From: Formosa sp.
GTDB lineage: Bacteria; Bacteroidota; Bacteroidia; Flavobacteriales; Flavobacteriaceae
Direction of reading: 5' to 3'
Assembly (NCBI GenBank): GCA_018673215.1
Contig: JABHDE010000025.1
Location: 1 to 64,000 of the forward strand
Length of the DNA stretch: 64,000 nt
The position numbers and the translations under genes are program-made. Each line of letters begins with the position of its first letter. Position 1 is the stretch's first letter. The notes beneath the pieces were generated by a model that was given only the letters and a program-made list of their open reading frames with translations, was not told the origin of the DNA and searched no databases. This document shows positions 1 to 7,692 of the stretch, piece by piece.

Positions 1-244
1 ATTGGCTATCAATGGTTTTGACGAACGAATGCAGTATGGTGGACAAGACCGTGAACTTGGAGAACGCTTGTTTAATCATGGTTTAAAGAGTAAACAAATT
101 CGATACAGTGCAATTTGCGTGCATTTAGATCATCCTCGAAGTTATAAAACTAAAGAATCCATTGATAAAAATTTAGAAATTAGAAGGGTTATAAAGTCCG
201 AAAACCGATCTTGGACAGATCACGGTATTCTTAAAAAGGCATAA
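1..244 (+). CDS. Family 2 glycosyltransferase, C-terminal fragment (cut by window edge)
   Basis: Only the last 80 or so residues lie in the window; the reading frame is open to the left edge, so the TTG at position 2 is internal. The piece reads NGFDERMQYGGQDRELGERL, the C-terminal acceptor-side motif (Glyco_transf_7C-like, with the ED/QD acid pair) of GT2 enzymes that add sugars to surface glycans. It matches the end of the complete glycosyltransferase at 3670-4509 almost residue for residue (NGFD-RMQYGG-DRELGERL and QIRYSAICVHL in both), so the two are paralogues. It runs toward, and ends close to, the oppositely oriented methyltransferase/GT9 pair. The acceptor and donor sugars cannot be read from the sequence. 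Confidence 0.8.
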   Translation, partial: LAINGFDERMQYGGQDRELGERLFNHGLKSKQIRYSAICVHLDHPRSYKTKESIDKNLEIRRVIKSENRSWTDHGILKKA

Positions 245-255
245 AATAAATGCTC

Positions 256-843
256 TTAGGTCTTTTTGTAAACGCCTAACTTCCAATAGGCAGTTCCTTT
301 TTTAGAAGCTACTTTTGAAAACTCTAATTGCTTCAATTCGGGAATGTCAAAATATTTCCAACACCCGGAGCCTTCTTTAAAAATAGAGGTGATTAAAATC
401 CCGTCTTTTTTTAGAGTGCCCAAAATTCTATTTAGAACTTTAGCCCTCACAGTGTCATTGATATAATAAAATGCTTCATTAAAAACAATGACATCAAATT
501 CTTGTGGTGGTTTGTAATAATGCAGGTCTGCCACCTTAAAATCCGCATTTTTAAAATGATGATTAGTGGCAGTTTCTATAGAAACTTTTGAGAAGTCTAC
601 TCCTAAAAAATATCCAATCCCCTCATTTTCTAGACGCATCCTTAAAACGCCTTCACCAGATCCTAAATCTAGAACACTTGGCTCTTTTATAGAATGTTGT
701 TTTATGGATTCTATAATTTTAGCATATCGAGGTGCTTCAATATCATTTTTTAAATAGTCCCATCGTCCTTTTTTATACTGACGATTCCAACGAATTTTTC
801 GTCGCCAAATATGAAACTGATCCATAAAACTTAGTTTATTCAT
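256..843 (-). CDS. Class I SAM-dependent methyltransferase
   Basis: This 195-residue protein has the class I methyltransferase fold. Motif I is VLDLGSGEG at about residues 57-65, the acidic residue ending beta-2 is in GVDFSKVSIE, and motif IV is FDVIVFNEAFYYI. A basic, aromatic N-terminus (FHIWRRKIRWNRQYKK) precedes the fold. The start codon overlaps the last 8 bases of the upstream GT9 gene, so the two are probably translated together, and a glycan or lipid-linked sugar is the natural guess for its substrate. The family fold is clear; the substrate is inference only. Confidence 0.8.
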   Translation of the reverse strand: MNKLSFMDQFHIWRRKIRWNRQYKKGRWDYLKNDIEAPRYAKIIESIKQHSIKEPSVLDLGSGEGVLRMRLENEGIGYFLGVDFSKVSIETATNHHFKNADFKVADLHYYKPPQEFDVIVFNEAFYYINDTVRAKVLNRILGTLKKDGILITSIFKEGSGCWKYFDIPELKQLEFSKVASKKGTAYWKLGVYKKT

Positions 844-1897
844 TGAGGTGGTATTTTAGAAATGGTGTTAATTTTTTTAGAATCATTTCAGGGGTCAATT
901 GATTGTATAAAAACGAAGGGTCTTGCTCAATTTTTCTACGATCTTTTCTTGAAGTGGAAAATAAATCAGGTTTCTCATCTAATAAATGGACTGAGGTGTG
1001 CATTTGACCATCTTCAAAACTAGACCAATCCGATTTTAAAATATAAGGTGAGAAAATTGTAAATGTAGGCTTGTCCAATGCTTTGGCTATATGAACACTC
1101 CCGCCTTCGTTAGAAATAAGAAGTTTACATTGATTCATTAAGGATATAAATCCTCGTATATTAGATTCGTAAACGTCAAATATGATCGCATTTTGGTCTT
1201 TACAAGCTTCATAAATTTTAGTGGCTTCTCCCTTTTGGTTGGGTGCATAATTGAACATGATATTCACTTCAAAATTTGAAGTCACATAGTCAATGAGCGC
1301 TACGACATACGAATAGGGCATTGATTTTTGTGGTGTACTTCCCAAAACCCCTACCATCACAACCGGTTTAGAATAACTATTTAATTTAGAATATTTTTTC
1401 TCTGTGTCTGTTAAGTATAATTTTGGCGTATATATTGGAGTTTTTAAAGGGAACACTGAATTTACTAAATAAACCCTTTCTTCAATAGATTTTCCGCAAG
1501 GCAAAGTTTTTTTCACTAATGGAAGAATCTTGTGTGTATGAAAATTAAAAATAGATCTTTTGCCTTTTTTATGGTATCCAACTCGTACAGGAGCTTGAGA
1601 TATTAGTGAAATGAACTTACTTTGAAACTTTGAATACGGATCAAAAATAATGTCATATTTTTCCTTTCGGATGCGCCAAGCTGTTTTAATAAGTGTTGGA
1701 ATTTTTTTCAATTCCTTTTCATTTATGGGAATGATTCTATCAATATTGGGGTTATTTTCGATCACACCTGTTGTATAATCATAAACAAAATAATCAACCC
1801 TAGAGTTAGGAATTATTTGTTTTATATTGGCTGCGATTAGAGAGGCAATAAGTACATCCCCAATTCGCTTATTTTGAATTACAAGTATTTTTTTCAT
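836..1897 (-). CDS. Glycosyltransferase family 9 (heptosyltransferase-like)
   Basis: The 353-residue protein has the two-domain GT-B layout of ADP-heptose:LPS heptosyltransferases. The N-terminus is MKKILVIQNKRIGDVLIAS, with the family's GD-(A/V)-L loop. Later come VGVLGSTPQKSMP (nucleotide-sugar domain) and LISNEGGSVHIAKALDKPT, which matches the family's conserved D/N-x-G-x-x-H-x-A-A/K signature near residue 265. Such enzymes transfer heptose or a similar sugar to the inner core of LPS at the cytoplasmic face. It is the first gene of a two-gene minus-strand unit with the methyltransferase and is divergent from the WaaP-like kinase, which supports a role in LPS core assembly. The actual sugar is not determined. 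Confidence 0.85.
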   Translation of the reverse strand: MKKILVIQNKRIGDVLIASLIAANIKQIIPNSRVDYFVYDYTTGVIENNPNIDRIIPINEKELKKIPTLIKTAWRIRKEKYDIIFDPYSKFQSKFISLISQAPVRVGYHKKGKRSIFNFHTHKILPLVKKTLPCGKSIEERVYLVNSVFPLKTPIYTPKLYLTDTEKKYSKLNSYSKPVVMVGVLGSTPQKSMPYSYVVALIDYVTSNFEVNIMFNYAPNQKGEATKIYEACKDQNAIIFDVYESNIRGFISLMNQCKLLISNEGGSVHIAKALDKPTFTIFSPYILKSDWSSFEDGQMHTSVHLLDEKPDLFSTSRKDRRKIEQDPSFLYNQLTPEMILKKLTPFLKYHLNE

Positions 1898-1955
1898 TAA
1901 TAACTATAGACTATCTTAGCAAGATATTACTTTTTTTAAAGTTAGTAAAGTTTAC

Positions 1956-2729
1956 ATGAACAATATTATTATACATTCAAAATTCACTGCGCATTCTACA
2001 GCAATTTCTAAGGCTATAAGTAATTTTGAAACTTCAGGTGATACGGTCTTAAAAGGAGACAGGAATACTATTAAATCTCTTAAAATTGAAGGATTATACC
2101 TAAATATAAAAGAGTTTAAAACTCCGAATATTTTTAATGCTTTTATTTACAAATACATTCGGAAATCAAAAGCACGAAGATCTTATGAGTATGGGACGAT
2201 ATTAACTCAAAAGTCTATTTTAACACCTACTCCAATTGCATATTTTGAAGCTTCTTCATGGTTTGGGCTTAAGCAAAGCTATTATGTTAGTCAGCATATA
2301 GACTATGATTTTGATTTTAGAGTATTGATTCATGATTTAAAGTTTCCTGAAAGAGTTGAGATTTTAAAACAATTCACAGCATTTACCTTTAAACTCCACG
2401 AACAAAATGTTAATTTTTTAGATCATTCACCTGGCAATACACTAATTGTTAAATCCTCGTCCGGTCGATATGATTTTTATTTAATCGATTTAAATCGCAT
2501 GCGATTTGAAACAATGGATTTTAAAAAAAGAATGCATAATTTTAGACGCCTCTGGCTTTCAAAAGCTATGATAAATATCATGTCCAAAGAATATGCAGCA
2601 TTGAGCGAAATCTCGTTTACTAAAGTCAAGAGCGAAATGCTTCATTACAGTCGTCAGTTTCAGAAAAAAATTGATTCAAAAAAATTAAAACGTAGTGGAC
2701 GTAAAATGGTGTTTAAATCAACAGATTAA
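1956..2729 (+). CDS. Lipopolysaccharide kinase, Kdo/WaaP family
   Basis: This 257-residue protein looks like a Kdo kinase/WaaP-type eukaryotic-like kinase that phosphorylates the inner core of LPS. The catalytic loop is LDHSPGN at about residues 155-161 (Asp156 base, Asn161 metal ligand), followed by YLIDLNR with Asp178 in the DFG-like position. Lys residues in IKEFK (about 52-55) are candidates for the ATP lysine. The N-lobe is short and diverged. It is divergent from the GT9 gene and its stop codon overlaps the convergent dapD end by 4 bases. The gene lies in the glycan cluster, which agrees with the call. Basic C-terminus (KKLKRSGRK). Confidence 0.75.
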   Translation: MNNIIIHSKFTAHSTAISKAISNFETSGDTVLKGDRNTIKSLKIEGLYLNIKEFKTPNIFNAFIYKYIRKSKARRSYEYGTILTQKSILTPTPIAYFEASSWFGLKQSYYVSQHIDYDFDFRVLIHDLKFPERVEILKQFTAFTFKLHEQNVNFLDHSPGNTLIVKSSSGRYDFYLIDLNRMRFETMDFKKRMHNFRRLWLSKAMINIMSKEYAALSEISFTKVKSEMLHYSRQFQKKIDSKKLKRSGRKMVFKSTD

Positions 2730-3541
2730 ACCGCTACATTATGCGTTCTTAAAGCATCATTTAAGGACGTTTTTTTGTTGGTGCTTTCTTTTCGTTTTCC
2801 AATAATTAAAGCACAAGGAACATTGTAGTCTCCAGAAGGAAACTTCTTTACGTAGCTCCCAGGAATGACTACCGAACGTGCAGGAACAACTCCTTTATGT
2901 TCAACAGCTTTATCTCCCGTTACATCAATAATTTTTGTACTCATGGTTAAGACAACTCCAGCGCCTAATACGGCTTCTGTTTCTACTCGAACTCCTTCCA
3001 CAACAATGCATCGCGAACCAATAAAGGCATTGTCCTCAATAATTACAGGGGCTGCTTGTAGGGGTTCTAAAACACCGCCAATTCCAACGCCCCCTGAAAG
3101 GTGAACATTTTTACCAATTTGAGCACAACTTCCAACGGTAGCCCAGGTATCAACCATAGTGCCCTCGTCAACATAAGCCCCAATATTGACATAGCTCGGC
3201 ATTAAAATAGTACCTTTTGAGATATAAGCACCGTGTCGGGCTACTGCATGAGGGACCACACGAATGCCTTTTTCTGCATAGCCTGTTTTTAATGGAATTT
3301 TATCGTGAAATTCAAAAGGACCAACTTCAATTGTTTCCATAGTTTGGATAGGGAAATACATAACGACCGCTTTTTTCACCCACTCATTCACTTGCCAGCC
3401 ATCCTTTGTAGGCTCTGCAACTCTCAGCTCTCCTTTATCTAATAAGTCAACGATTTTTCTAATCGCATTTTTTGTAGTATTTTCGTTTAAGAGGCTTCGG
3501 TTTTCCCAAGCCGATTCTATAAGTGAGCGTAAGCTATTCAT
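2726..3541 (-). CDS. dapD: 2,3,4,5-tetrahydropyridine-2,6-dicarboxylate N-succinyltransferase
   Basis: DapD transfers a succinyl group from succinyl-CoA to tetrahydrodipicolinate in lysine and meso-diaminopimelate synthesis, so it feeds peptidoglycan. The 271-residue protein has an N-terminal helical part, then a left-handed beta-helix of hexapeptide repeats (for example VNIGAYVDEGTMVDTWATVG and IGKNVHLSGGVGIGG). The start is placed at the ATG encoding MNSLRSLIESAW. A TTG 18 bases upstream lies inside a TATATTTG promoter box and is unlikely to be used. The gene is a metabolic insert between glycan genes; it overlaps the convergent kinase gene by 4 bases. Confidence 0.95.
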   Translation of the reverse strand: MNSLRSLIESAWENRSLLNENTTKNAIRKIVDLLDKGELRVAEPTKDGWQVNEWVKKAVVMYFPIQTMETIEVGPFEFHDKIPLKTGYAEKGIRVVPHAVARHGAYISKGTILMPSYVNIGAYVDEGTMVDTWATVGSCAQIGKNVHLSGGVGIGGVLEPLQAAPVIIEDNAFIGSRCIVVEGVRVETEAVLGAGVVLTMSTKIIDVTGDKAVEHKGVVPARSVVIPGSYVKKFPSGDYNVPCALIIGKRKESTNKKTSLNDALRTHNVAV

Positions 3542-3556
3542 TGCATTAATTTTTTG

Positions 3557-3564
3557 CAAATATA
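3557..3564 (-). promoter_or_regulatory. Bacteroidota -7 promoter box for dapD
   Basis: On the minus strand the sequence is TATATTTG, an exact match to the Bacteroidota -7 consensus TAnnTTTG. It ends 15 bases before the chosen ATG of dapD, which argues against the overlapping TTG as a start codon. Confidence 0.65.
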
Positions 3565-3669
3565 AGTTAATAATAAAGTAATAAATAAATAAATGTGACT
3601 CATTATTTAATGTAGTGTAAAATCTACGCGAAACTCTATTTTTTTAAAACTAAGCAATCCCCATTGTCT

Positions 3670-4509
3670 ATGAAATCTCCTACTATTTCTGTAATTGTCA
3701 GCACCTACAATCAACCAGATTGGTTGTATAAGACACTTTTAGGGTATCAATATCAGAGATTTGATTCCTTCGAAATTATTATAGCTGACGATGGTTCTGA
3801 CCATCGAACAAAATCTGTCATTGAACAGTTTAAGACACAAACTACCATCCCAATTATTCATGTCTGGCATGAAGATCGAGGGTTTCAGAAAACAACCATT
3901 TTAAATAAAGCTATTCTTGCTTCAAACACTGATTATCTTATATTTACTGATGGAGACTGTATACCACGAAGGGATTTTGTAGCGGTACATCATCAAAAAA
4001 GAACGCTCCATTATTTTTTATCAGGGGGATATTTTAAACTTCCCAAAACCATATCAGATTTAATCACAGAGCAGGATATAAAGACTCAAGCCTGTTTTGA
4101 TCCAAAATGGCTTTTGAATTTAGGTCTTAAAAAAACCTTTAAATTACACAAATTGTGTTCTAAAGGAATAAAAGAAAAGTTGCTAAACAAATACACCGTA
4201 ACTAAAGCCACATGGAATGGGATGAACTCTTCGGCTTGGAAAAAAGATATCATGGCCGTTAATGGGTTTGATACACGAATGCAATATGGCGGAGAAGACC
4301 GAGAACTTGGAGAGCGATTGGTTAATAATAAAATTAAAGGATTACAAATTAGATACAGTGCTATATGTGTGCATCTATTTCATCTGCGAGCTTATAAAAA
4401 TGAAGCGATGATAATTGCAAATAAAAATATTCGAGCTCGAACAAAAAAAGAGAAAATAATAAAGACTCCTTACGGAATTGAAACTCTTAAAGGGGCAGTA
4501 AAACTTTAA
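3670..4509 (+). CDS. Family 2 glycosyltransferase
   Basis: This complete 279-residue GT-A enzyme starts with ISVIVSTYNQPDWLYKTL and has the nucleotide-binding acid in IIADDGSD (about residues 37-44). The metal-binding motif is FTDGDC near residue 96. A Glyco_transf_7C-like end carries NGFDTRMQYGGEDRELGERL, where the ED pair is the expected catalytic base region. It should transfer a sugar onto a growing surface glycan at the cytoplasmic face. The ATG at 3670 is preferred to the TTG two codons upstream. It is a paralogue of the truncated gene at the left edge of the window. Donor and acceptor are unknown. Confidence 0.85.
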   Translation: MKSPTISVIVSTYNQPDWLYKTLLGYQYQRFDSFEIIIADDGSDHRTKSVIEQFKTQTTIPIIHVWHEDRGFQKTTILNKAILASNTDYLIFTDGDCIPRRDFVAVHHQKRTLHYFLSGGYFKLPKTISDLITEQDIKTQACFDPKWLLNLGLKKTFKLHKLCSKGIKEKLLNKYTVTKATWNGMNSSAWKKDIMAVNGFDTRMQYGGEDRELGERLVNNKIKGLQIRYSAICVHLFHLRAYKNEAMIIANKNIRARTKKEKIIKTPYGIETLKGAVKL

Positions 4510-4514
4510 AATTG

Positions 4515-4522
4515 TATTTTTG
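4515..4522 (+). promoter_or_regulatory. -7 promoter box in front of ruvX
   Basis: TATTTTTG matches TAnnTTTG and ends only 6 bases before the ATG of ruvX, so transcription should start at or very near the start codon. Confidence 0.6.
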
Positions 4523-4528
4523 CTTTCA

Positions 4529-4939
4529 ATGGGACGATTATTAGCAATAGATTATGGAAGTAAACGCTGTGGGATCGCTGTCACAGACGAAATGCAAATT
4601 ATTGCTTCTGGGCTGACAACAGTAGATACTAAAAATGGTATCACTTTCTTAAAAACCTATTGTAAGGATGAATCGGTAGATTTATTCTTAATTGGGCTTC
4701 CAAAACAGATGAATAACCAACCCTCTGAAAGCGAGCCATTAATTTTGAAGTTCATTAAGATTTTAAATAAAGAAATTCCCCATATTCCCGTTATTCGAGT
4801 GGATGAACGCTTCACTTCTAAGATGGCGTTTCAAACGATGATTGATAGTGGTCTTAAAAAAAAACAACGTCAAAACAAGGCTTTGGTCGATGAAATTAGT
4901 GCAACACTAATTCTACAATCCTATCTTCACAATAAATAA
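4529..4939 (+). CDS. ruvX: Holliday junction resolvase-like / pre-16S rRNA nuclease RuvX (YqgF)
   Basis: The 136-residue protein has the RNase H-like YqgF fold. It opens with GRLLAIDYGSKRCGIAV, where the Asp after AI is the first catalytic acid. It continues with LFLIGLPKQMN and RVDERFTSKMA (Glu/Asp in beta-4) and closes with ALVDEISATLILQSYL, supplying the last Asp. Members mature the 5' end of 16S rRNA and are suspected Holliday junction resolvases. The ATG at 4529 is chosen because the TTG three codons upstream is part of the -7 promoter box. It sits just ahead of def, a common flavobacterial order. Confidence 0.93.
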   Translation: MGRLLAIDYGSKRCGIAVTDEMQIIASGLTTVDTKNGITFLKTYCKDESVDLFLIGLPKQMNNQPSESEPLILKFIKILNKEIPHIPVIRVDERFTSKMAFQTMIDSGLKKKQRQNKALVDEISATLILQSYLHNK

Positions 4940-4973
4940 TTATAGAAGTATTATTTTATAGTTCCAAAAATCG

Positions 4974-4981
4974 TATTTTTG
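4974..4981 (+). promoter_or_regulatory. -7 promoter box in front of def
   Basis: TATTTTTG matches the Bacteroidota -7 consensus and ends 19 bases before the def start codon, within the short ruvX-def gap. Confidence 0.6.
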
Positions 4982-5000
4982 AGGCCTTATATTTATTAAT

Positions 5001-5594
5001 ATGATTTTACCAATTGTAGCTTATGGAGATCCCGTTCTTAAGAAAAGAGCGACCGAGATATCTAAGGACTATCCACAACTAAAGCAACTCATTGCCAATA
5101 TGTACGAGTCTATGTATGGCGCTTATGGTGTTGGCTTAGCAGCACCTCAGATTGGACTTTCCATACGTTTGTTTTTGGTAGATACAGCTCCTTTTGCAGA
5201 GGATGAAAGCTACACAGCAAAAGAGCAAGCTCAATTAAAAGCCTTTAAACGCACTTTTATAAACGCTAAAATCATTGAAGAATCAGGTGAAGAATGGAGT
5301 TTTAATGAAGGTTGTTTAAGCATTCCCAGTGTGCGCGAAGATGTGTCTAGATGTCCACATATAAAAGTAGAATATCAAGATGAAAATTTCAAAACACATA
5401 TTGAAGAATTTGATGGGCTCATTGCAAGAGTTATTCAACACGAGTATGATCATATTGAAGGCATCTTGTTTACAGATAAAGTATCTTCCTTAAAAAAACG
5501 TCTGTTAAAAGGAAAGTTAGCCAATATTTCTAAGGGAAAAACTACTGTCGACTATCGCATGCGGTTTCCAAATATCTCAAAAAAACGATCTTAA
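5001..5594 (+). CDS. def: Peptide deformylase
   Basis: Peptide deformylase removes the formyl group from the N-terminal methionine of new proteins. All three family motifs are present: GVGLAAPQIG at residues 43-52, EGCLS with metal-ligand Cys105, and HEYDH with His147, Glu148 and His151. At 197 residues it is of normal length for the Bacteroidota form, with an insertion between motifs I and II (FAEDESYTAKEQAQLK). It is followed 20 bases later by the DUF5606 gene, with which it probably forms an operon. Confidence 0.96.
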   Translation: MILPIVAYGDPVLKKRATEISKDYPQLKQLIANMYESMYGAYGVGLAAPQIGLSIRLFLVDTAPFAEDESYTAKEQAQLKAFKRTFINAKIIEESGEEWSFNEGCLSIPSVREDVSRCPHIKVEYQDENFKTHIEEFDGLIARVIQHEYDHIEGILFTDKVSSLKKRLLKGKLANISKGKTTVDYRMRFPNISKKRS

Positions 5595-5614
5595 ATCAAT
5601 AATAAAATTATTCA

Positions 5615-6040
5615 ATGGAATTAGATAAAATTTTAGCCATTTCTAAAAAACCAGGTTTATATAAACTAATTACACAATCTCGAGGTGGCTTTATCGCAGA
5701 ATCTTTGCTCGATCAAAAACGCATTTCAGTAAGTATAAGTAGCAACGTAAGTCTGTTAAGCGAAATTGCGATTTATACCCTTAACGAAGAATTGCCACTA
5801 AAAGAGGTGTTGTCAAAGATTTTTGACAAAGAAAAAGGGGCTGAAACAAGTGTTAGTCACAAAGCTTCCAAAGACGACTTAGAAGCCTATTTCTTTTCGG
5901 TACTCCCTGATTATGACGAAGATCGCGTGTATCCGAGCGATATCAAAAAGGTTATTAATTGGTATAATCTGTTAAATAAAAACCAGCTCCTAGACTTTAA
6001 AACCGACCCTTCTAGCTCAGAAGAAGAAGAAGAAGAATAA
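5615..6040 (+). CDS. DUF5606 domain protein
   Basis: This 141-residue acidic protein starts MELDKILAISKKPGLYKL, which I recognise as the DUF5606 family found in Bacteroidota next to def. The first 60 residues look like a small beta-rich domain (SRGGFIAESLLDQKR, SISSNVSLLSEIAIY). A middle helical segment with DDLEAYFFSVLPDYDEDRVY follows, and the end is a run of glutamates. No signal peptide or membrane segment is visible, so it is cytosolic. Its function is unknown. A strong terminator directly follows the stop codon and closes the def unit. Confidence 0.8.
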   Translation: MELDKILAISKKPGLYKLITQSRGGFIAESLLDQKRISVSISSNVSLLSEIAIYTLNEELPLKEVLSKIFDKEKGAETSVSHKASKDDLEAYFFSVLPDYDEDRVYPSDIKKVINWYNLLNKNQLLDFKTDPSSSEEEEEE

Positions 6041-6067
6041 AAAAAGCAGCTGACAGCTGCTTTTTTT
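6041..6067 (+). terminator. Rho-independent terminator after DUF5606
   Basis: A perfect 8-bp stem AGCAGCTG / CAGCTGCT with a 1-base centre is preceded by A5 and followed by T7 right after the stop codon. It ends the def-DUF5606 unit before the MATE gene. Confidence 0.85.
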
Positions 6068-6083
6068 GACACCCTATTTTAGA

Positions 6084-7460
6084 ATGTTTACACACTTAAC
6101 AAAAGAATTTAACTACAATTGGAAATTAGCGGCTCCCGTCATTATGGGAATGCTCGGGCACACCTTTGTGGGGTTTGTAGATAACATCATGGTAGGGCAA
6201 TTAGGGGCAGCAGAACTAGCAGCAGTCTCTCTTGGGAATAGTTTTTTCTTTGTGGCTATGTCGTTGGGAATTGGATTTTCTACAGCAATTACCCCTTTGG
6301 TCGCAGAAGCAGATTCTGAAAATGACTTCAAAAAAGGAAAGTCGGCTTTTAAGCACGGTTTGTTTTTGTGCATCGTTCTTAGTCTTCTGTTGTATGCAAT
6401 GATTTTGTTAGCCAAACCGCTCATGTACTTCATGAATCAACCTGATGAAGTAGTGGTTTTAGCGATGCCTTATCTAAATATTGTGGCCATATCATTAATC
6501 CCACTTATTATCTTTCAAGGGTTTAAACAGTTTAGTGATGGCCTGTCATTGACAAAACACGCCATGTATGCCACCATTATTGCGAATGTTTTAAACGTTG
6601 GATTTAATTACTTATTGATTTTTGGGAAATTTGGTTTTCCAGAAATGGGAATAATAGGGGCCGGAATTGGAACCCTGATTTCTAGAGTAGCTATGATTAT
6701 GTTAATATGGTTTTTACTTAAAAATGACCAAAAAACACAAGCGTTTGTAACCCAAATAAAACTCTTTATATTGGAGAATTCCATGCTCAAAAAAATTATC
6801 AACCTTGGGTTGCCTAGTGCGATGCAAATGCTTTTTGAAGTTGCTATTTTTACAGCAGCAATTTGGATGAGTGGTGCCCTGGGCAAAAATGCTCAAGCTG
6901 CCAATCAAATTGCATTGAATTTATCCTCCATGACCTTTATGATAGCTATGGGATTGAGTGTCACTGCGATGATTCGTGTGGGCAACCAAAAAGGATTAAA
7001 AAACTATGTGGAACTTCAACGCATAGCCAAGTCTATATTTTTAATGGGAATTTTATTTGCCTCCATTTTTGCCATTCTTTTCTTGGTTTTTCACGATGTA
7101 TTTCCAGAACTTTACCTTGACTTAAAAGATGTAAATAATTACTTAGACAACCAAGAAGTGGTAGCAATCGCCTCAAAATTACTTTTAGTGGCCGCTCTTT
7201 TCCAACTGAGTGACAGTACTCAAGTTGTATTCTTGGGAGCTTTAAGAGGGTTGCAAGATGTGAAAATACCAACCCTGTTGACCTTTATATCGTATTGGAT
7301 GATTGGGTTTCCAACAAGTTATTTTCTTGGAAAAGAAGAGGTTTATGGAAGTGTAGGAATATGGATGGGTCTGCTGGTAGGATTAGGGTCGGCATCAATT
7401 TTTTTATATCTTAGATTTATATTTTTAACCAACCGTTTAATACGTACTCATAACAACTAA
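6084..7460 (+). CDS. MATE family efflux transporter
   Basis: The 458-residue protein has the 12-helix layout of MATE (NorM/DinF-like) cation/drug antiporters. Motifs include LAAPVIMGMLGHTFVGFVDNIMVGQLG in the first two helices, GIGFSTAITPLVAEA, and the half-repeat beginning LGLPSAMQMLFEVAIF near residue 245. Such pumps expel cationic organics using Na+ or H+ gradients across the inner membrane. The ATG at 6084 is chosen over a TTG overlapping the preceding terminator. Two small genes follow at spacings of 2 bases each, suggesting one transcript. The substrate is unknown. Confidence 0.92.
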   Translation: MFTHLTKEFNYNWKLAAPVIMGMLGHTFVGFVDNIMVGQLGAAELAAVSLGNSFFFVAMSLGIGFSTAITPLVAEADSENDFKKGKSAFKHGLFLCIVLSLLLYAMILLAKPLMYFMNQPDEVVVLAMPYLNIVAISLIPLIIFQGFKQFSDGLSLTKHAMYATIIANVLNVGFNYLLIFGKFGFPEMGIIGAGIGTLISRVAMIMLIWFLLKNDQKTQAFVTQIKLFILENSMLKKIINLGLPSAMQMLFEVAIFTAAIWMSGALGKNAQAANQIALNLSSMTFMIAMGLSVTAMIRVGNQKGLKNYVELQRIAKSIFLMGILFASIFAILFLVFHDVFPELYLDLKDVNNYLDNQEVVAIASKLLLVAALFQLSDSTQVVFLGALRGLQDVKIPTLLTFISYWMIGFPTSYFLGKEEVYGSVGIWMGLLVGLGSASIFLYLRFIFLTNRLIRTHNN

Positions 7461-7462
7461 GC

Positions 7463-7690
7463 ATGGAATTACCAAAATTTATTCTCGGAGATAATACAAA
7501 ATTTCCGTCCGCAATTTATGTCATACACACAGAGTTTCCGCGTTTTATTATCAATCTAGAAACAGATGAAGTGGAGTGGTTAGAAGATTTTGATGCACAA
7601 GACGAAGAAGAATTACTTTCTGAAACGGAAACTGCCATCAAAGAAGCCTCTGCGTTTTATGATTCTGAAGTTTCATCCTACGACGAATAA
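7463..7690 (+). CDS. Small acidic conserved protein
   Basis: This 75-residue protein begins MELPKFILGDNTKFPSAIYV and is strongly acidic in its second half (VEWLEDFDAQDEEELLSETE). There is no signal peptide or membrane segment. I do not recognise a domain. It starts 2 bases after the MATE stop and ends 2 bases before the PAP2 gene, so it is almost certainly co-transcribed and translated with them. That tight spacing and normal codon use support a real gene. Function unknown. Confidence 0.75.
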   Translation: MELPKFILGDNTKFPSAIYVIHTEFPRFIINLETDEVEWLEDFDAQDEEELLSETETAIKEASAFYDSEVSSYDE

Positions 7691-7692
7691 GT

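Noticed and set aside
6023-6037. GAA repeat tract at the end of the DUF5606 gene
   Set aside because: It encodes a short acidic tail in frame and ends with the stop codon; low complexity, not a regulatory repeat.
6041-6067. AGCAGCTG palindrome as an operator
   Set aside because: Its A-run before, T-run after and position behind a stop codon make it a terminator.
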